A stretch of DNA of 64,000 nt from Caulobacter endophyticus (GCF_029543245.1 NZ_JARQWV010000012.1:1-64000), one strand, 5' to 3'; positions 17,716 through 27,095 are shown, counted from the first letter of the stretch. Notes: generated by a model from the letters alone, not told the origin. Program-made: numbers and translations.

Positions 17716-18876
17716 ATGTCCGATACTGGTGCAAACACGGCCAAGGTCGCGCGTCCGCTGTCCCGCGGCGGGCCGCTGGACGCGCTGCGGTTTTTCGCGG
17801 CCTTCTTCATCGTGGTCTATCACTATGCCGAGCAGGCGCCGGTTTCGCTGTTCGCGATCCACCCGGCGTTCGGGCGCGGCTATCTGGCCACCGACTTCTT
17901 CCTGCTGCTGTCGGGCTACGTGCTGGGCCGGGCCTATGGTTCGCGCGTGGCGGACGGCCGGATCCATGACGGCGCCTTCCTGATCAAGCGCATCGGCCGC
18001 GTCTGGCCCGCGCATCTGGTGATGATCGCCGCCTTCGTCGTGCTGGTGCTGGGCGCCACGGCCCTGGGCATGCAGCCGCGCAATCCGCAATGGTACCAGT
18101 GGGACCAGCTGCCCCAGCAGGTCTTCCTCATCCAGACCTGGGGTTTCCAGGGGCCGTCGGGCTGGAACATGCCGACCTGGACGCTATCGGCCCTCTTGGT
18201 CTGCTACGCCCTGTTCCCGACCCTGTGGCGGCTGTTCGGCAAGATCGCCTCGCCGTGGACGGCGCTGCTGGTCGGGGCCGCCGTGTTCGTGGCGGTGGAC
18301 GTCTTTTCGCGCCAGATGTTCGGCATGCCGTCGTTCCACCTGCATCTGAAGAACGGCCTCTATCGCGCCATTCCGCTGTTCCTGATGGGCGTGCTGATCG
18401 CCCGCCTGGCCCGCGAGGTGGTGATCGGCCCGAAGCTGGCCGACGCCCTGGCCGTGTTCGCGGTGGTCGGGTTCGTGGTGCTGAACGTCGTGGGCGAGTA
18501 CGCCTATCCGAGCCTGGCCTTGCTGGGCCTCTTGATCTTCGCCGCCAGCGGTTCGGCCCGGAACGGCTGGGGCTGGGCCAAGACCGGCGGTCGGCTGTCG
18601 TTCTCGCTCTATCTGACCAACCAGTTCGTCGGCGCGGTGTGGTTCGCCATGCAGCGCCTGCTGGACCAGAAGGTCGAACTGCATGAAGCCGCCCACTGGG
18701 CGATCTGGGCCATGGCCTTCCCGGCGGCCCTGGTGTTCGCCTGGCTGTTCGAGCGCCTGGTCGACGCGCCGCTGCAGGACTGGCTCAAGCCGCGTCTCGA
18801 CAAGGTCACCGCCGACTGGGGCGGCAAGCGCGAGCGGAACCAGGCGGCGCAAGCGATGGTTACGCCCCTGAGCTGA
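17716..18876 (+). CDS. Acyltransferase 3 family integral membrane protein
   Basis: Membrane acyltransferase of the OafA/NodX class, 386 aa with about ten hydrophobic segments. Such enzymes move acetyl or other acyl groups onto surface sugars such as lipopolysaccharide, exopolysaccharide or peptidoglycan. The opening DALRFFAAFFIVVYHYAEQ (about residues 23-41) has the arginine and conserved His (VYHY) expected at the active site, followed by the FFLLLSGYVLGR motif. The ribosome-binding site GAAGGAG is close to ATG 17716. It stands alone, so the acceptor is unknown. The O-antigen ligase-type gene lies about 4 kb away on the other strand. Confidence 0.88.
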   Translation: MSDTGANTAKVARPLSRGGPLDALRFFAAFFIVVYHYAEQAPVSLFAIHPAFGRGYLATDFFLLLSGYVLGRAYGSRVADGRIHDGAFLIKRIGRVWPAHLVMIAAFVVLVLGATALGMQPRNPQWYQWDQLPQQVFLIQTWGFQGPSGWNMPTWTLSALLVCYALFPTLWRLFGKIASPWTALLVGAAVFVAVDVFSRQMFGMPSFHLHLKNGLYRAIPLFLMGVLIARLAREVVIGPKLADALAVFAVVGFVVLNVVGEYAYPSLALLGLLIFAASGSARNGWGWAKTGGRLSFSLYLTNQFVGAVWFAMQRLLDQKVELHEAAHWAIWAMAFPAALVFAWLFERLVDAPLQDWLKPRLDKVTADWGGKRERNQAAQAMVTPLS

Positions 18877-18974
18877 AGAGCGCCCTGAAATCGCCTTGCC
18901 GATCACGGCGAGATAGGCGACGAGGGATGAAACGCGCGTTCCAAACGCAACGCGCCAAGGGAGTCGAAAACCGA

Positions 18975-19394
18975 ATGCTCAGGACCGCCATCCTCGCCGC
19001 CGTCGCCAGCGCCGCCTTCGCCGCGCCGGCCATGGCCGCCGACATCTCCGGTCTGTGGCAGACCGAGACCAACGGCGGCCAGGTCGAGATCAGCCGCTGC
19101 GGCAACAGCCTGTGCGGCAAGCTGCTGACCTCGGACAACATCAAGAAGAACCCCGCCCTCAAGGACGAGAAGAACAAGGACCCGTCCCTGCGCAATCGCC
19201 CGCTGAAGGGCCTGCAACTGCTGTGGGGCTTCAGCGGCGGTCCGACCGAATGGACCGGCGGCAAGGTCTACAAGGCCGACGACGGCAAGACCTATTCGGG
19301 CACCATCACCATGACCAACGCCGACACCTTGAAGCTGAAGGGCTGCGTGGTCGCGCCGCTGTGCAAGACCCAGACCTGGACGCGGGTGAAGTAA
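18975..19394 (+). CDS. Small secreted DUF2147 protein
   Basis: Exported 139-aa protein of the DUF2147 family, predicted to be a small beta-barrel or lipocalin-like fold in the periplasm. A signal peptide ends at about residue 21 (APAMAA). The mature part opens with the family pattern DISGLWQTE..GGQVEISRCG and has four cysteines (RCGNSLCGK, GCVVAPLCK) that could form two disulfides. Its function is unknown. I chose ATG 18975 because AGGGAG precedes it and the signal peptide starts there. The gene ends just before a large palindromic repeat that probably terminates it. Confidence 0.8.
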   Translation: MLRTAILAAVASAAFAAPAMAADISGLWQTETNGGQVEISRCGNSLCGKLLTSDNIKKNPALKDEKNKDPSLRNRPLKGLQLLWGFSGGPTEWTGGKVYKADDGKTYSGTITMTNADTLKLKGCVVAPLCKTQTWTRVK

Positions 19395-19401
19395 TTTCGC
19401 C

Positions 19402-19574
19402 GATCCCTCTCCCCTTGCGGGAGAAGGTGTCAGCGAAGCTGACGGATGAGGGGTCTCTCAGACGCAAGACGCCGCGAAAGCTGATCGGCTTTCGCGGCGT
19501 TTCTGTTCGTGCGACCCCTCACCCGATCCCCGCTTTCGCGGGGACCACCCTCTCCCGCAAGGGGAGAGGGATCA
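19402..19574. repeat. Nested palindromic terminator repeat, copy 1
   Basis: First of four related elements (others at 44160, 50933 and 63332). The outer arms are GATCCCTCTCCCCTTGCGGG and its complement, the middle arms are GATGAGGGGTC and GACCCCTCACCC, and the apex is a CGCCGCGAAAGC / GGCTTTCGCGGCG hairpin followed by TTTC. The right end supplies the TGA stop (19574-19572) of the minus-strand aminopeptidase gene. It lies between convergent genes. Confidence 0.9.
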
Positions 19575-21395
19575 CAAGGGCGCGCAGACCTCTTCCAGCC
19601 AGGCCTGGATCTCCGGCTCGACGCGCGGGCCGATCTCCTTCAGCACGCGGGCGTGGTAGGCGTCGAACTGGGCCACTTCCTCGGCCGTAAGCAGCACCTT
19701 GTCGACCAGACGGCGGTCGATAGGAGCCAGGGTCAGGGCCTCGAAGCGGTGCATGGGGCGATCGCCGCCGGCCACGGCTTCCGCGGGCATGACGACTTCC
19801 AGGTTCTCGATGCGGATGCCGTACTCGCCGTCCTTGTAGTAGCCGGGCTCGTTGGAGACGATCATGCCCGGCTGCAGGGCGATGGTGTTGGGCGCCTTGC
19901 TGATCCGCTGCGGACCTTCGTGGACGCCCAGATAGACGCCGACGCCGTGGCCGGTGCCGTGGTCGTAGTCCAGTCCGTGGGCCCACAAGGCCATGCGTGC
20001 GAGAGCGTCGATGGCCGAGCCGGTGGTGCCGGCCGGGAAGCGCAGGCGGGCGATGGCCAGGTGGCCCTTCAGAACGAGCGTGTTGCGCGAGACCATCTCG
20101 GCCGTGGGCTCGCCGATGGCCACGGTGCGGGTGACGTCGGTGGTGCCGTCCAGGTACTGGCCGCCGCTGTCGACTAGCAGCAGCGAGCCCAGCGCGGCGC
20201 GTTCGTTGGAGCGCTCGGTCGGGCGATAGTGGGGCAGGGCGCCGTGGCCGTTGGCCGCGCCGATGGTGTCGAACGACAGGTCCTTCAGCACGCCGGTGGC
20301 CTCGCGGAAGCTTTCCAGCTTGGCGACGGCCTCCTTCTCGTCCGGTGGGCTGACCTGGCCCTCGGTGGCCAGCCAGTGCAGGAAGCGGGTCAAAGCGGCG
20401 CCATCGCGGCGGTGGGCCTCGCGCGTGCCGTCCAGCTCGACCTCGTTCTTGCAGGCGCGAGGCATGGTGCAGGGGTCCATGCCGCGCACGACCTTGGCGC
20501 CGGCGGCGACCAGGGTGTCGAAGTACCAGGCCGAGGACTGGGCCGGATCGACCAGGACGCTCTTGCCCGACAGTTCGGCCAGGGCGCCTTCGAGGGCCTC
20601 GGGGGCTTCCAGCGAGACCTCGTTGCCGAGCCAGGCGGGCAGGTCCTCGGTGACCTTGGCCGGGTCGAGGAACAGGCGGGCGCTGCCGTCGGCGCGCAGC
20701 ACGGCCTGGGCCAGCGGCAGGGGGGTGCGGATGACGTCGCCCCCGCGGATGTTGAACAGCCAGGCGATCGAGGACGGGGCGGTGATCACCGCCGCATCGG
20801 CGCCGAGGCCGGACCCGACGCGGGCGCGCTTGGCCGAGGACTCTTCGCCAGCGTATTGCACCGGATGCGGCACGACCGGCGCCTGCGGCTGGTCAGGGCG
20901 TTGAGCGCCCCAGGCCTCGTCCAGAGGGTTGGCGGCGACGGGCTTCAGCGTCGCGCCGGCGCGGGCGGCGGCGGCCTTCAGCACGTCCAGGGCGGCGGGG
21001 CTGTGAAGGCGGGCGTCATAGCCGATCACCGCGCCCTTGCTGGCGGTCTCCAGGTAGGCCGGCACGCCGCCCTCGACGAGGTCGCGGATCTCGAACACGC
21101 CCTGGTCGACCTGCTCGCGGACTTGAAGCGTGTAGCGGCCGTCGACGAAGACGGCGGCGCGGTCGCTCATGATGACGCCGGCCCCGGCCGAGCCGGTGAA
21201 GCCGCTGGCCCAGGCCAGGCGGTCATTGGCGGCGGGCAGGTACTCGTTCTGGTGCTCGTCCTCGTGCGGAACGAGGAAGCCGTCCAGACCCTGGCGGGCC
21301 ATGGCCTCGCGGATCAGCGGAACGTGGCGCGGGCCAAAGCCCGGATCGGTGGATTCATCGAAGGTCTGGCGCATGACGACCGATGTATGCCGCAT
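19572..21395 (-). CDS. pepP: Xaa-Pro aminopeptidase (M24B family)
   Basis: Cytoplasmic metallopeptidase that removes the N-terminal residue before proline. At 607 aa it matches the long three-domain form (two creatinase-like N-terminal domains plus the pita-bread catalytic domain, about 320-600). The metal ligands are visible: Asp pair in VDSGGQYLDGTTDVT, His in GTGHGVGVYLGVHEGP, Glu in SNEPGYYKDG and Glu in RIENLEVV. ATG 21395 is used here; a second ATG at 21374 (MRQTFDES) is equally possible since neither has a clear ribosome-binding site. The symbol is by family and could equally be written as pepP-like. It lies 21 bases after the membrane protein gene at 21417. Confidence 0.88.
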   Translation of the reverse strand: MRHTSVVMRQTFDESTDPGFGPRHVPLIREAMARQGLDGFLVPHEDEHQNEYLPAANDRLAWASGFTGSAGAGVIMSDRAAVFVDGRYTLQVREQVDQGVFEIRDLVEGGVPAYLETASKGAVIGYDARLHSPAALDVLKAAAARAGATLKPVAANPLDEAWGAQRPDQPQAPVVPHPVQYAGEESSAKRARVGSGLGADAAVITAPSSIAWLFNIRGGDVIRTPLPLAQAVLRADGSARLFLDPAKVTEDLPAWLGNEVSLEAPEALEGALAELSGKSVLVDPAQSSAWYFDTLVAAGAKVVRGMDPCTMPRACKNEVELDGTREAHRRDGAALTRFLHWLATEGQVSPPDEKEAVAKLESFREATGVLKDLSFDTIGAANGHGALPHYRPTERSNERAALGSLLLVDSGGQYLDGTTDVTRTVAIGEPTAEMVSRNTLVLKGHLAIARLRFPAGTTGSAIDALARMALWAHGLDYDHGTGHGVGVYLGVHEGPQRISKAPNTIALQPGMIVSNEPGYYKDGEYGIRIENLEVVMPAEAVAGGDRPMHRFEALTLAPIDRRLVDKVLLTAEEVAQFDAYHARVLKEIGPRVEPEIQAWLEEVCAPL

Positions 21396-21416
21396 GCGCC
21401 AGACTTGAAAGGGGAG

Positions 21417-21869
21417 TTATCGCGGTTCGTCGGCCTGGGGCGACGGAGCCGTGCCGTCGGTCGTAGTCGGCGCCGTGGCGGCGGCGTCCTGCGCCGCGTC
21501 GGCGGCGGTCTGGGCCTGGATCTCGGTCTGGCGACGCACGCTCTCGGCGGCGGAGGCGGCTTCGCGGGCCGAGGCCTCGGCGGCCTGGCGGGCCTGGTCG
21601 GCGCCGGTTTGCAAGCCCACCTGCGCGCCCTCGACCAGACCGGCGGCGCGGCCCTGTTCCTGGGCCTGGGCGAGTTGGTCGGAGCTGGCGTCCATCGGGC
21701 GCGAGGTCAGCATGAAGGCCACGGCGATCACGGCCACGATGGCCACGACGCCGGCGACCAGCCAGCCCAGCGGGCTGGACTCGCGGCGGACTTCTACCAC
21801 GCGTTCGGGGACCACGCGCTCGGGCTGTCGCGGGGCCTCGGGGTGAAGCGAAGGATCTGTGTAGGTCAT
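21417..21869 (-). CDS. Single-pass membrane protein of unknown function
   Basis: I do not recognise this 150-aa protein. It has a charged N-terminus with short VVPERVVEVRR repeats, one membrane segment at about residues 34-55 (GWLVAGVVAIVAVIAVAFML), then an Ala/Gln/Glu-rich region (about 62-130) likely to be a long helix or coiled coil, and a Pro/Thr tail. The arrangement suggests an inner-membrane anchor with a periplasmic helical part. It sits between pepP and prmA on the same strand. An AGGAAACGACC ribosome-binding region precedes ATG 21869. Confidence 0.65.
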   Translation of the reverse strand: MTYTDPSLHPEAPRQPERVVPERVVEVRRESSPLGWLVAGVVAIVAVIAVAFMLTSRPMDASSDQLAQAQEQGRAAGLVEGAQVGLQTGADQARQAAEASAREAASAAESVRRQTEIQAQTAADAAQDAAATAPTTTDGTAPSPQADEPR

Positions 21870-21959
21870 GGTCGTTTCCTCGAACGATGTTGTCCGGGAA
21901 AACGTGGAGGCAAGCGGAGGCGTTCCGCCCCTCGCGATCGAGGGGCGGAGCCGGAGGTC

Positions 21960-22826
21960 TTACGGGCGTTGCAGGACCAGGGTCGCCCAGGCGTCGCGGT
22001 GGATGCGGCTGACCACCTTGAAGCCGCGCGACAGGTAGGCGGCCTTGACCATCCGCTCCTGGGTGCGCAGCAGGCCCGACAGGATGACCGTGCCGCCGGG
22101 GACGAGTGCGCGCTTGATGTCCTGGGCCAGGCTGATCAGCGGGCGGGCCAGGATGTTGGCGAACACCAGGTCGTAGGGAGCGTTCTGCGCCACCAGCTTG
22201 TTGGACAGGCCCGAGGCGTGGACGAACTTGGCGTTGGCCATGTTGACCTTGGCGTTCTCCTTGGAGATCCGCACGCTGGGCTTGTCGATGTCGGTGCCGA
22301 CGGCCAGCTTGCTGCCCGTGCGGGCGGCGGCGATGGCCAAGAGGCCCGTGCCGGCGCCGACGTCGAGCACCTTGTTGAATTTCTTGGCCTTGATCAGGCG
22401 GTCATAGGCCTGGAGGCAGCCTACGGTGGTGCCGTGGTGGCCGGTGCCGAAGGCCGCGCCGGCCTCGATGCGCAGGTTGACCGTGCTGGCCGGCAGGCGG
22501 CCGCGGTCATGCATGCCGTAGACGAAGAAGCGGCCGGCGCGCACCGGCGGCAGGCCCGACAGCGCCATGGCCAGCCAGTCGGCGTCGGCCAGGGCCTCGC
22601 GCTCGACCTTCAGCGCGTAGCCGGCCAGCAGCTCCAGCAGGGCCGCGTCCTCTTCCTCGTTGGTCGGGAAGGCGTCGATGCGCCAGATGCCCTTGTCCTC
22701 GTCCTCTTCCAGGATCGAGTAGGTGGCGCCTTCGAGGCCGGGCATGTTGTCGATGGCGTCGGCGGCGGCTTCGGCTTCGGCGCGCGCGCCGCGGGCGACG
22801 ATCTGCTGGTGGGTGTAGTCGGTCAT
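21960..22826 (-). CDS. prmA: Ribosomal protein L11 methyltransferase
   Basis: SAM-dependent methyltransferase that trimethylates ribosomal protein L11; 288 aa. The SAM-binding motif is [17 protein letters not shown] (about residues 148-164), with [12 protein letters not shown] before it and the NPPY-like post-motif replaced by FANILARPL, which is characteristic of PrmA. I chose ATG 22826 (MTDYTHQQ), which is preceded by TTGGAG and overlaps the O-antigen ligase-type gene stop as ATGA, so the two genes are translationally coupled although functionally unrelated. Confidence 0.92.
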   Translation of the reverse strand: MTDYTHQQIVARGARAEAEAAADAIDNMPGLEGATYSILEEDEDKGIWRIDAFPTNEEEDAALLELLAGYALKVEREALADADWLAMALSGLPPVRAGRFFVYGMHDRGRLPASTVNLRIEAGAAFGTGHHGTTVGCLQAYDRLIKAKKFNKVLDVGAGTGLLAIAAARTGSKLAVGTDIDKPSVRISKENAKVNMANAKFVHASGLSNKLVAQNAPYDLVFANILARPLISLAQDIKRALVPGGTVILSGLLRTQERMVKAAYLSRGFKVVSRIHRDAWATLVLQRP

Positions 22827-24232
22827 GCCGCTCCAATAGTCGGACGCGCGGCCAAAGGCGAGACCGTCCGGCGTCCGAAAGCGGGGGCGGGGCTCCAAAT
22901 TTCGGGCGCGGGGTCGGGCGGCGCCAGTCGCCAGGTCAGAGGGGGCTCTTCGCGCGGGCGCCGTTCACGCGCAGGCCGGGCGTTTCGGGCGGCGCCGAGA
23001 GCGGGGCCCAGAAGACGCGTGGCGGCCGCGCAGGCCAGGGCCCAGGCGATGCCGTTGCGCTCCAGGATGAAGCTTTCCGAGAAGGTGGTGATCAGGAAGA
23101 TGACCAGGAACAGCGTGGCCCAGTAGCCGTCGCGGACCTTGTCGAACCGGAACAGGGCGACCAGCAGCGGCAGGCCCAGCACCAGGGCCGACAGGCCCAC
23201 GCCGATCCAGCCCAGCTGGGCCAGCACGTCCAGCCAGCCGTTGTGGGCGGTGGGCACGTTCCAGCCGGTCTCCTTGCGGATGAACAGGGCCGGCACGGAG
23301 TCGTCGCGCCAGAACACCGCATAGCCGTAGCCGGTCAGCGGGGCCTTGGCGGACTGGCGCATCAGGGCGTCCCAGATCTCGGTGCGGCCGGTGAGGGTGG
23401 GATCCTTGCCGAGAGCCTTGAACAGCAGTTCGGGCGCCAGCCACATGATCAGGGCCGCGCCGCCGACGACGGTGACGCCCAGCCAGACCATGGTGATCGC
23501 CGTGGCCGGCCCGCGCCGCATCATGCCCAGCAGGCCAGAACCCGTAAGGCCGATCAGCAGCACCATCAGCGAGGTCTTGGACCTGCTCATCACGATCATG
23601 AAGGCGCACAGCACGATGGCCCCGATGAACAGCCTGCGATGCTTGGCGCCGGCCAGGATCGCGGCCATGGCGCCCAGGGCGCCGTAGACCATCATCGCGC
23701 CCATCTGGTTCTTCTCGAACCACAGGCCGCGCCAGTCGCCGGCGTTGATGTCGTGCTGCACGCCCATCTTCGGATAGGCGATCGCGGCCAGCAGGCCGCC
23801 GGCGCCGAGGATAAGGAAGGTGGTCGCCAGGATCTCGGCCATGCGCCGGCCGTCGAAGCTGGCGGCGAAATAGAAGCCGAACAGGGTGGTGAAGGCCGCG
23901 GCCAGGGCGCGGCGGTTGGTGGTGCCCGGATCGAACGACCACGAGGCCGAGGCGAACACCCAGAAGACCAGGAGGCTCAGCAGACCGGCGGGCAGCCAGA
24001 ACTTCATCAGGCGAGGCGCGCGCCACAGCACCAGCGCCAGGATCAGCGCATAGACCGGAAGCCACATCAGACGGAGGATCGGCATGTCCTCGCCGCCGGC
24101 CTGTTCCGGATCGAGAAAGGGCCCGATCAGGGCGTTGGACAGCATGAACAGCACGAAGCCGCAGGCCCAGGCTTCCAGCGTGCGCAAGAGCCCGCCTTCC
24201 TCCTCGATCCTGTCCGGCGCGGCCGCGTCCAT
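22823..24232 (-). CDS. O-antigen ligase/polymerase-type membrane protein (Wzy_C family)
   Basis: Polytopic inner-membrane protein, 469 aa, about eleven hydrophobic segments. The family contains O-antigen ligases (WaaL), Wzy polymerases and ExoQ-type exopolysaccharide polymerases. The conserved features are [13 protein letters not shown] (about residue 230), the long periplasmic loop with [24 protein letters not shown], and [19 protein letters not shown] with its His. That pattern is closest to exopolysaccharide polymerases. Caulobacter has several such proteins for holdfast and capsule. I chose ATG 24232 ([11 protein letters not shown]). The C-terminal 45 residues are Arg/Pro-rich. No glycosyltransferase is adjacent. 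Confidence 0.82.
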   Translation of the reverse strand: MDAAAPDRIEEEGGLLRTLEAWACGFVLFMLSNALIGPFLDPEQAGGEDMPILRLMWLPVYALILALVLWRAPRLMKFWLPAGLLSLLVFWVFASASWSFDPGTTNRRALAAAFTTLFGFYFAASFDGRRMAEILATTFLILGAGGLLAAIAYPKMGVQHDINAGDWRGLWFEKNQMGAMMVYGALGAMAAILAGAKHRRLFIGAIVLCAFMIVMSRSKTSLMVLLIGLTGSGLLGMMRRGPATAITMVWLGVTVVGGAALIMWLAPELLFKALGKDPTLTGRTEIWDALMRQSAKAPLTGYGYAVFWRDDSVPALFIRKETGWNVPTAHNGWLDVLAQLGWIGVGLSALVLGLPLLVALFRFDKVRDGYWATLFLVIFLITTFSESFILERNGIAWALACAAATRLLGPALGAARNARPARERRPREEPPLTWRLAPPDPAPEIWSPAPAFGRRTVSPLAARPTIGAA

Positions 24233-24414
24233 GTCCGTTCCCGTGTGGCGCGAAACGGCACAGTTACCGGTCGCATGCGCGGGAGGCTGCAAGGGGGAGG
24301 CCGGAACGTGGCGGTGGAGGAGGCTTCGGAGAAGGAAAAACCAGCTGCCTTCCTGGGCCCTGTGCCCAGGATCCATCGTTCAGCCTTCTCAAATCTTGGA
24401 GAGGGGGCGCGATC

Positions 24415-24461
24415 TGAGCAGCGGCCGCCATGGGCCCTCGCCACAAGGGCGAGGGAAGCGG
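24415..24461. repeat. GC-rich palindromic intergenic repeat, copy B
   Basis: Second copy of the element at 31-76, with the CCCTCGCC / GGCGAGGG hairpin. It lies in the 270-bp region 24233-24502 between the O-antigen ligase-type gene and the next minus-strand gene. The rest of that region shows nothing supportable. Confidence 0.7.
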
Positions 24462-24502
24462 TTCAATTGAACGGGTTGTGGATAGGCCCCTAAGAACGTC
24501 GC

Positions 24503-25021
24503 CTAGTACCGCAGCGCCACTTCCGTCGGGACCGGGGCCTGGGCCGGCGGACCCGCCACCACCTCCTCCGGCAAACGGGTGTCGAGGATGTCTCCCGACG
24601 TCGAGGCGAAGCTGCGGGGCGGGGCGTCGGCGGGTTCGGTGGGGACGGCCGACTGGTCGTCCAGCGCCACGGTGGTGGCGCCCGAGGCCGAGACGATATC
24701 GGCGTCGGCTGGGTCTGGCTCGTAGCTGGCCGGCTCGATCAAGCCCATCTCGGCCATGTCGGCCGAGGTCAGCACCACGGGGGTCTCGTCGACGGGCGGG
24801 CGTAGGAAGTCCTGGCCGATGACGTAGTCGGGAACCTTGCCGGCGGGCCAGACCATGGGGGCGGCCTGCGCGTACTGTGTGCCCTGGACCTCGGCGTAGG
24901 GCTGGGGCTCTCGCTCCTGCGGGCCGATCTGCATGGCGACGCCGGCGATCGCGCCGAGGGTCAGGGCGACGGGGAGGCCGACGATGGCGGCCCGGGTCTT
25001 CAAGAGGTCGAGCGGCTTCAT
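24503..25021 (-). CDS. Membrane-anchored protein of unknown function
   Basis: Not recognised. With the start at ATG 25021 (MKPLDLLKTRAAIVG) the protein is 172 aa. One hydrophobic segment at about residues 13-31 (AIVGLPVALTLGAIAGVAM) could be a signal anchor. The rest is acidic, Pro/Ala-rich and probably disordered or extended, facing the periplasm. An upstream in-frame start at 25102 would overlap the divergent LtrA gene, so I prefer 25021. Divergent from ltrA with a 67-bp gap that must hold both promoters. Confidence 0.6.
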   Translation of the reverse strand: MKPLDLLKTRAAIVGLPVALTLGAIAGVAMQIGPQEREPQPYAEVQGTQYAQAAPMVWPAGKVPDYVIGQDFLRPPVDETPVVLTSADMAEMGLIEPASYEPDPADADIVSASGATTVALDDQSAVPTEPADAPPRSFASTSGDILDTRLPEEVVAGPPAQAPVPTEVALRY

Positions 25022-25088
25022 GCCGAGATAGCGTTTCAGCCGCGGATTCGTTCTAGGCTGCCGCTCGATTCCGGGCGAAGGGGCCACC

Positions 25089-26270
25089 ATGAGCAAGACC
25101 AAGGCCTTGGGCCTGCTTCGGATCCGCGAGGGCGGCCACGCGCGGGTGACCTATGTGGAGCTGTTCTTCGACCTGGTGTTCGTGTTCGCGGTCACCCAGC
25201 TGTCGCACGGACTGATCGGCCATCCCAGCCTGATGGGCCTGCTGGAGACCGCGCTGCTGCTGATGGCGGTGTGGTGGGCCTGGGTCTATACGGCCTGGGT
25301 CACCAACTGGCTGGATCCCGAACGGCCGCCAGTGCGGATCATGCTGTTCCTGATCATGGCCGCGGGCATGGTGCTGGCCACCTCGATCCCGCAGGCCTTC
25401 GAGGATCGGGGCCTGGCCTTCGCCCTGGCCTTCGTGGCGATCCAGTTGGGGCGCAGCCTGTTCACCGTCTGGTGCGTGAGGGGCGACAAGAGCCTGAAGC
25501 TGAACTTCATCCGCGTCAGCGCCTGGCTGGCCGTCTCGGGCGTGCTGTGGATCGCCGGCGGACTGCTGGCGGACGAGGCGCGGCTGGCTTGCTGGGCGAC
25601 CGCGATCGCGATCGAGTACGCCTCGCCGGCCGCCGGCTTCTGGACCCCGGGCCTGGGCCGCAGCAGGACCGCCGACTGGACGGTGGAGGGCGGCCACCTG
25701 GCCGAGCGCTGCGCGCTGTTCACGATCATCGCCCTGGGCGAGTCGATCCTGGTCATGGGCGCCACCGCCGCCGGCATGGACTGGACGCCGACGGTGATCC
25801 TGTCTTTCGCCTCGGCCTTCGTGGCCAGCATCGCCATGTGGTGGATCTATTTCTCGTTCACGGCCGAGGCGGCCAGCGAAGCGATCAGCCATTCGGACGA
25901 TCCGGGCCGGGTGGCGCGGCTGGCCTATACCTATAGCCACCTGCTGCCGGTGGCCGGGATCATCGTGGCGGCCGTGGGCGACGAGTGGGTGATCCACCAC
26001 CCGGTAGGCCACGCCGACCCGAAGGTTTCCGCCGCCCTGATCGGCGGACCGCTGCTGTTTCTGCTGGGCGGCGTGTGGTTCAAGCGGGCGGTGTTCCGCA
26101 TCTGGTCGCCGTCGCGCGGCGCGGGCGTGGCCGCGCTGCTGCTGCTGATCCCGGTGTCGCCGCTGGTCCCGCCGCTCGTGCTGTCGCTGCTGACCACTGG
26201 CGTGCTGGCGCTGGTGGGCGGCTGGGAGAGCCTGGCGATCCGCCGGCGGGGGCATCAGTTGCGGGGCTGA
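25089..26270 (+). CDS. Low temperature requirement protein A (LtrA) family membrane protein
   Basis: Polytopic inner-membrane protein of 393 aa with about eleven hydrophobic segments. It carries the LtrA family pattern VTYVELFFDLVFVFAVTQLSH at about residues 20-40, WWAWVYTAWVTNWLDPE further on, and HLAERCALFTIIALGESILV near residue 205. LtrA was first linked to growth at low temperature in Listeria; its biochemical role is not known. ATG 25089 follows GGGGCCACC. It is a stand-alone gene, with the HAD phosphatase 91 bp downstream. Confidence 0.88.
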   Translation: MSKTKALGLLRIREGGHARVTYVELFFDLVFVFAVTQLSHGLIGHPSLMGLLETALLLMAVWWAWVYTAWVTNWLDPERPPVRIMLFLIMAAGMVLATSIPQAFEDRGLAFALAFVAIQLGRSLFTVWCVRGDKSLKLNFIRVSAWLAVSGVLWIAGGLLADEARLACWATAIAIEYASPAAGFWTPGLGRSRTADWTVEGGHLAERCALFTIIALGESILVMGATAAGMDWTPTVILSFASAFVASIAMWWIYFSFTAEAASEAISHSDDPGRVARLAYTYSHLLPVAGIIVAAVGDEWVIHHPVGHADPKVSAALIGGPLLFLLGGVWFKRAVFRIWSPSRGAGVAALLLLIPVSPLVPPLVLSLLTTGVLALVGGWESLAIRRRGHQLRG

Positions 26271-26361
26271 CGCGGCGCCGCACAGGCGCCGCAAGACTCG
26301 TCTATAGGAGCGCGCGTGAAGCGCCGCCTTCCTCCCCCGAGCGGCGCAACCGGGACATCCA

Positions 26362-26955
26362 GTGATCAAAGAGCGTTTCCCCGACACCAAGGCCCTGATC
26401 TTCGACTGTGACGGCACCCTGGTCGACAGCCTGGGCCTCTACGCCCTGGCCTGGCCGGCCGGCCTGCGGTCCACGGGCCATGCGATGGAGCCGTCCTGGT
26501 ACCTGGAGCGCGGCGGCTTCTCGGGCGACATGCTGATGGACGCCTTCGAGCAGGAGGTCGGCCAGACCCTGGACCGGGCCCAGGTGATGAAGGCGGTGTG
26601 GGCGACGTACAGCGAAGGGATCGACGGCCTGGCCGAGATCGCCGCCGTCACCGCCATCGCCCGCGCGTTCCACGGCCGCCTGCCCATGGCGGTGGCTTCC
26701 AGCGGGCCGTCGGACTTCGTTCGGCTGAGCCTGAAGTCGCTCGGCCTGGACGTCCTGTTCGACACCGTCGTCACGATCGAGGACGTTACGGCCGCCAAGC
26801 CGGCGCCGGACCTCTTCCTGGAAGCCGCGCGCCGGCTGGGCGTGGCGCCGGGCGACTGCCTGGTGTTCGAGGACAGCATCCAGGGCCTGCAGGCGGCCGC
26901 GGCGGCCGGTTGCAAGGCGATCGACGTGCGCGAACTGATGGAGGAGGCGGTTTAG
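26362..26955 (+). CDS. HAD-superfamily phosphatase (beta-phosphoglucomutase-like)
   Basis: Cytoplasmic haloacid-dehalogenase-type hydrolase, 197 aa. Motif I is DCDGTLVDS with the nucleophile Asp16 and acid/base Asp18, motif II is VASSGPSDF, and motif III/IV is KPAPDLFLEAARRLG followed by CLVFEDSIQGLQAA. A small helical cap lies between motifs I and II, as in subfamily IA sugar-phosphate phosphatases and phosphoglucomutases. The start is GTG 26362 (MIKERFPDTK); no strong ribosome-binding site is seen. The substrate is unknown. Confidence 0.87.
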   Translation: MIKERFPDTKALIFDCDGTLVDSLGLYALAWPAGLRSTGHAMEPSWYLERGGFSGDMLMDAFEQEVGQTLDRAQVMKAVWATYSEGIDGLAEIAAVTAIARAFHGRLPMAVASSGPSDFVRLSLKSLGLDVLFDTVVTIEDVTAAKPAPDLFLEAARRLGVAPGDCLVFEDSIQGLQAAAAAGCKAIDVRELMEEAV

Positions 26956-26969
26956 GGGGCGATCATCCC

Positions 26970-27073
26970 GGCGTTAGAAAAACCTCGTCCTTCGACAAGC
27001 TCAGGATGAGGTTTTTCTAACGCCGAGGCCTTCAATGGTCCTCTTCCTGAGCCTGTCGAAGGACGAGGACCAC
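26970..27073. repeat. Intergenic inverted repeats between convergent genes
   Basis: A perfect 17-bp inverted repeat (GGCGTTAGAAAAACCTC at 26970-26986 and its complement at 27008-27024) encloses a loop with CTTCGACAAGCTCAGG. A second element at about 27037-27073 carries the related CCTGAGCCTGTCGAAGG in the opposite orientation. AAAAA/TTTTT runs in the arms would give terminators for both converging genes. Confidence 0.75.
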
Positions 27074-27095
27074 GCAGGCGGTTGAGGGGACGGGG

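Noticed and set aside
20229..23126. A 965-codon open frame on the plus strand across pepP, the membrane protein gene and prmA
   Set aside because: Antisense to three supported genes, composition of a GC-rich shadow, and no motif or ribosome-binding site that fits.
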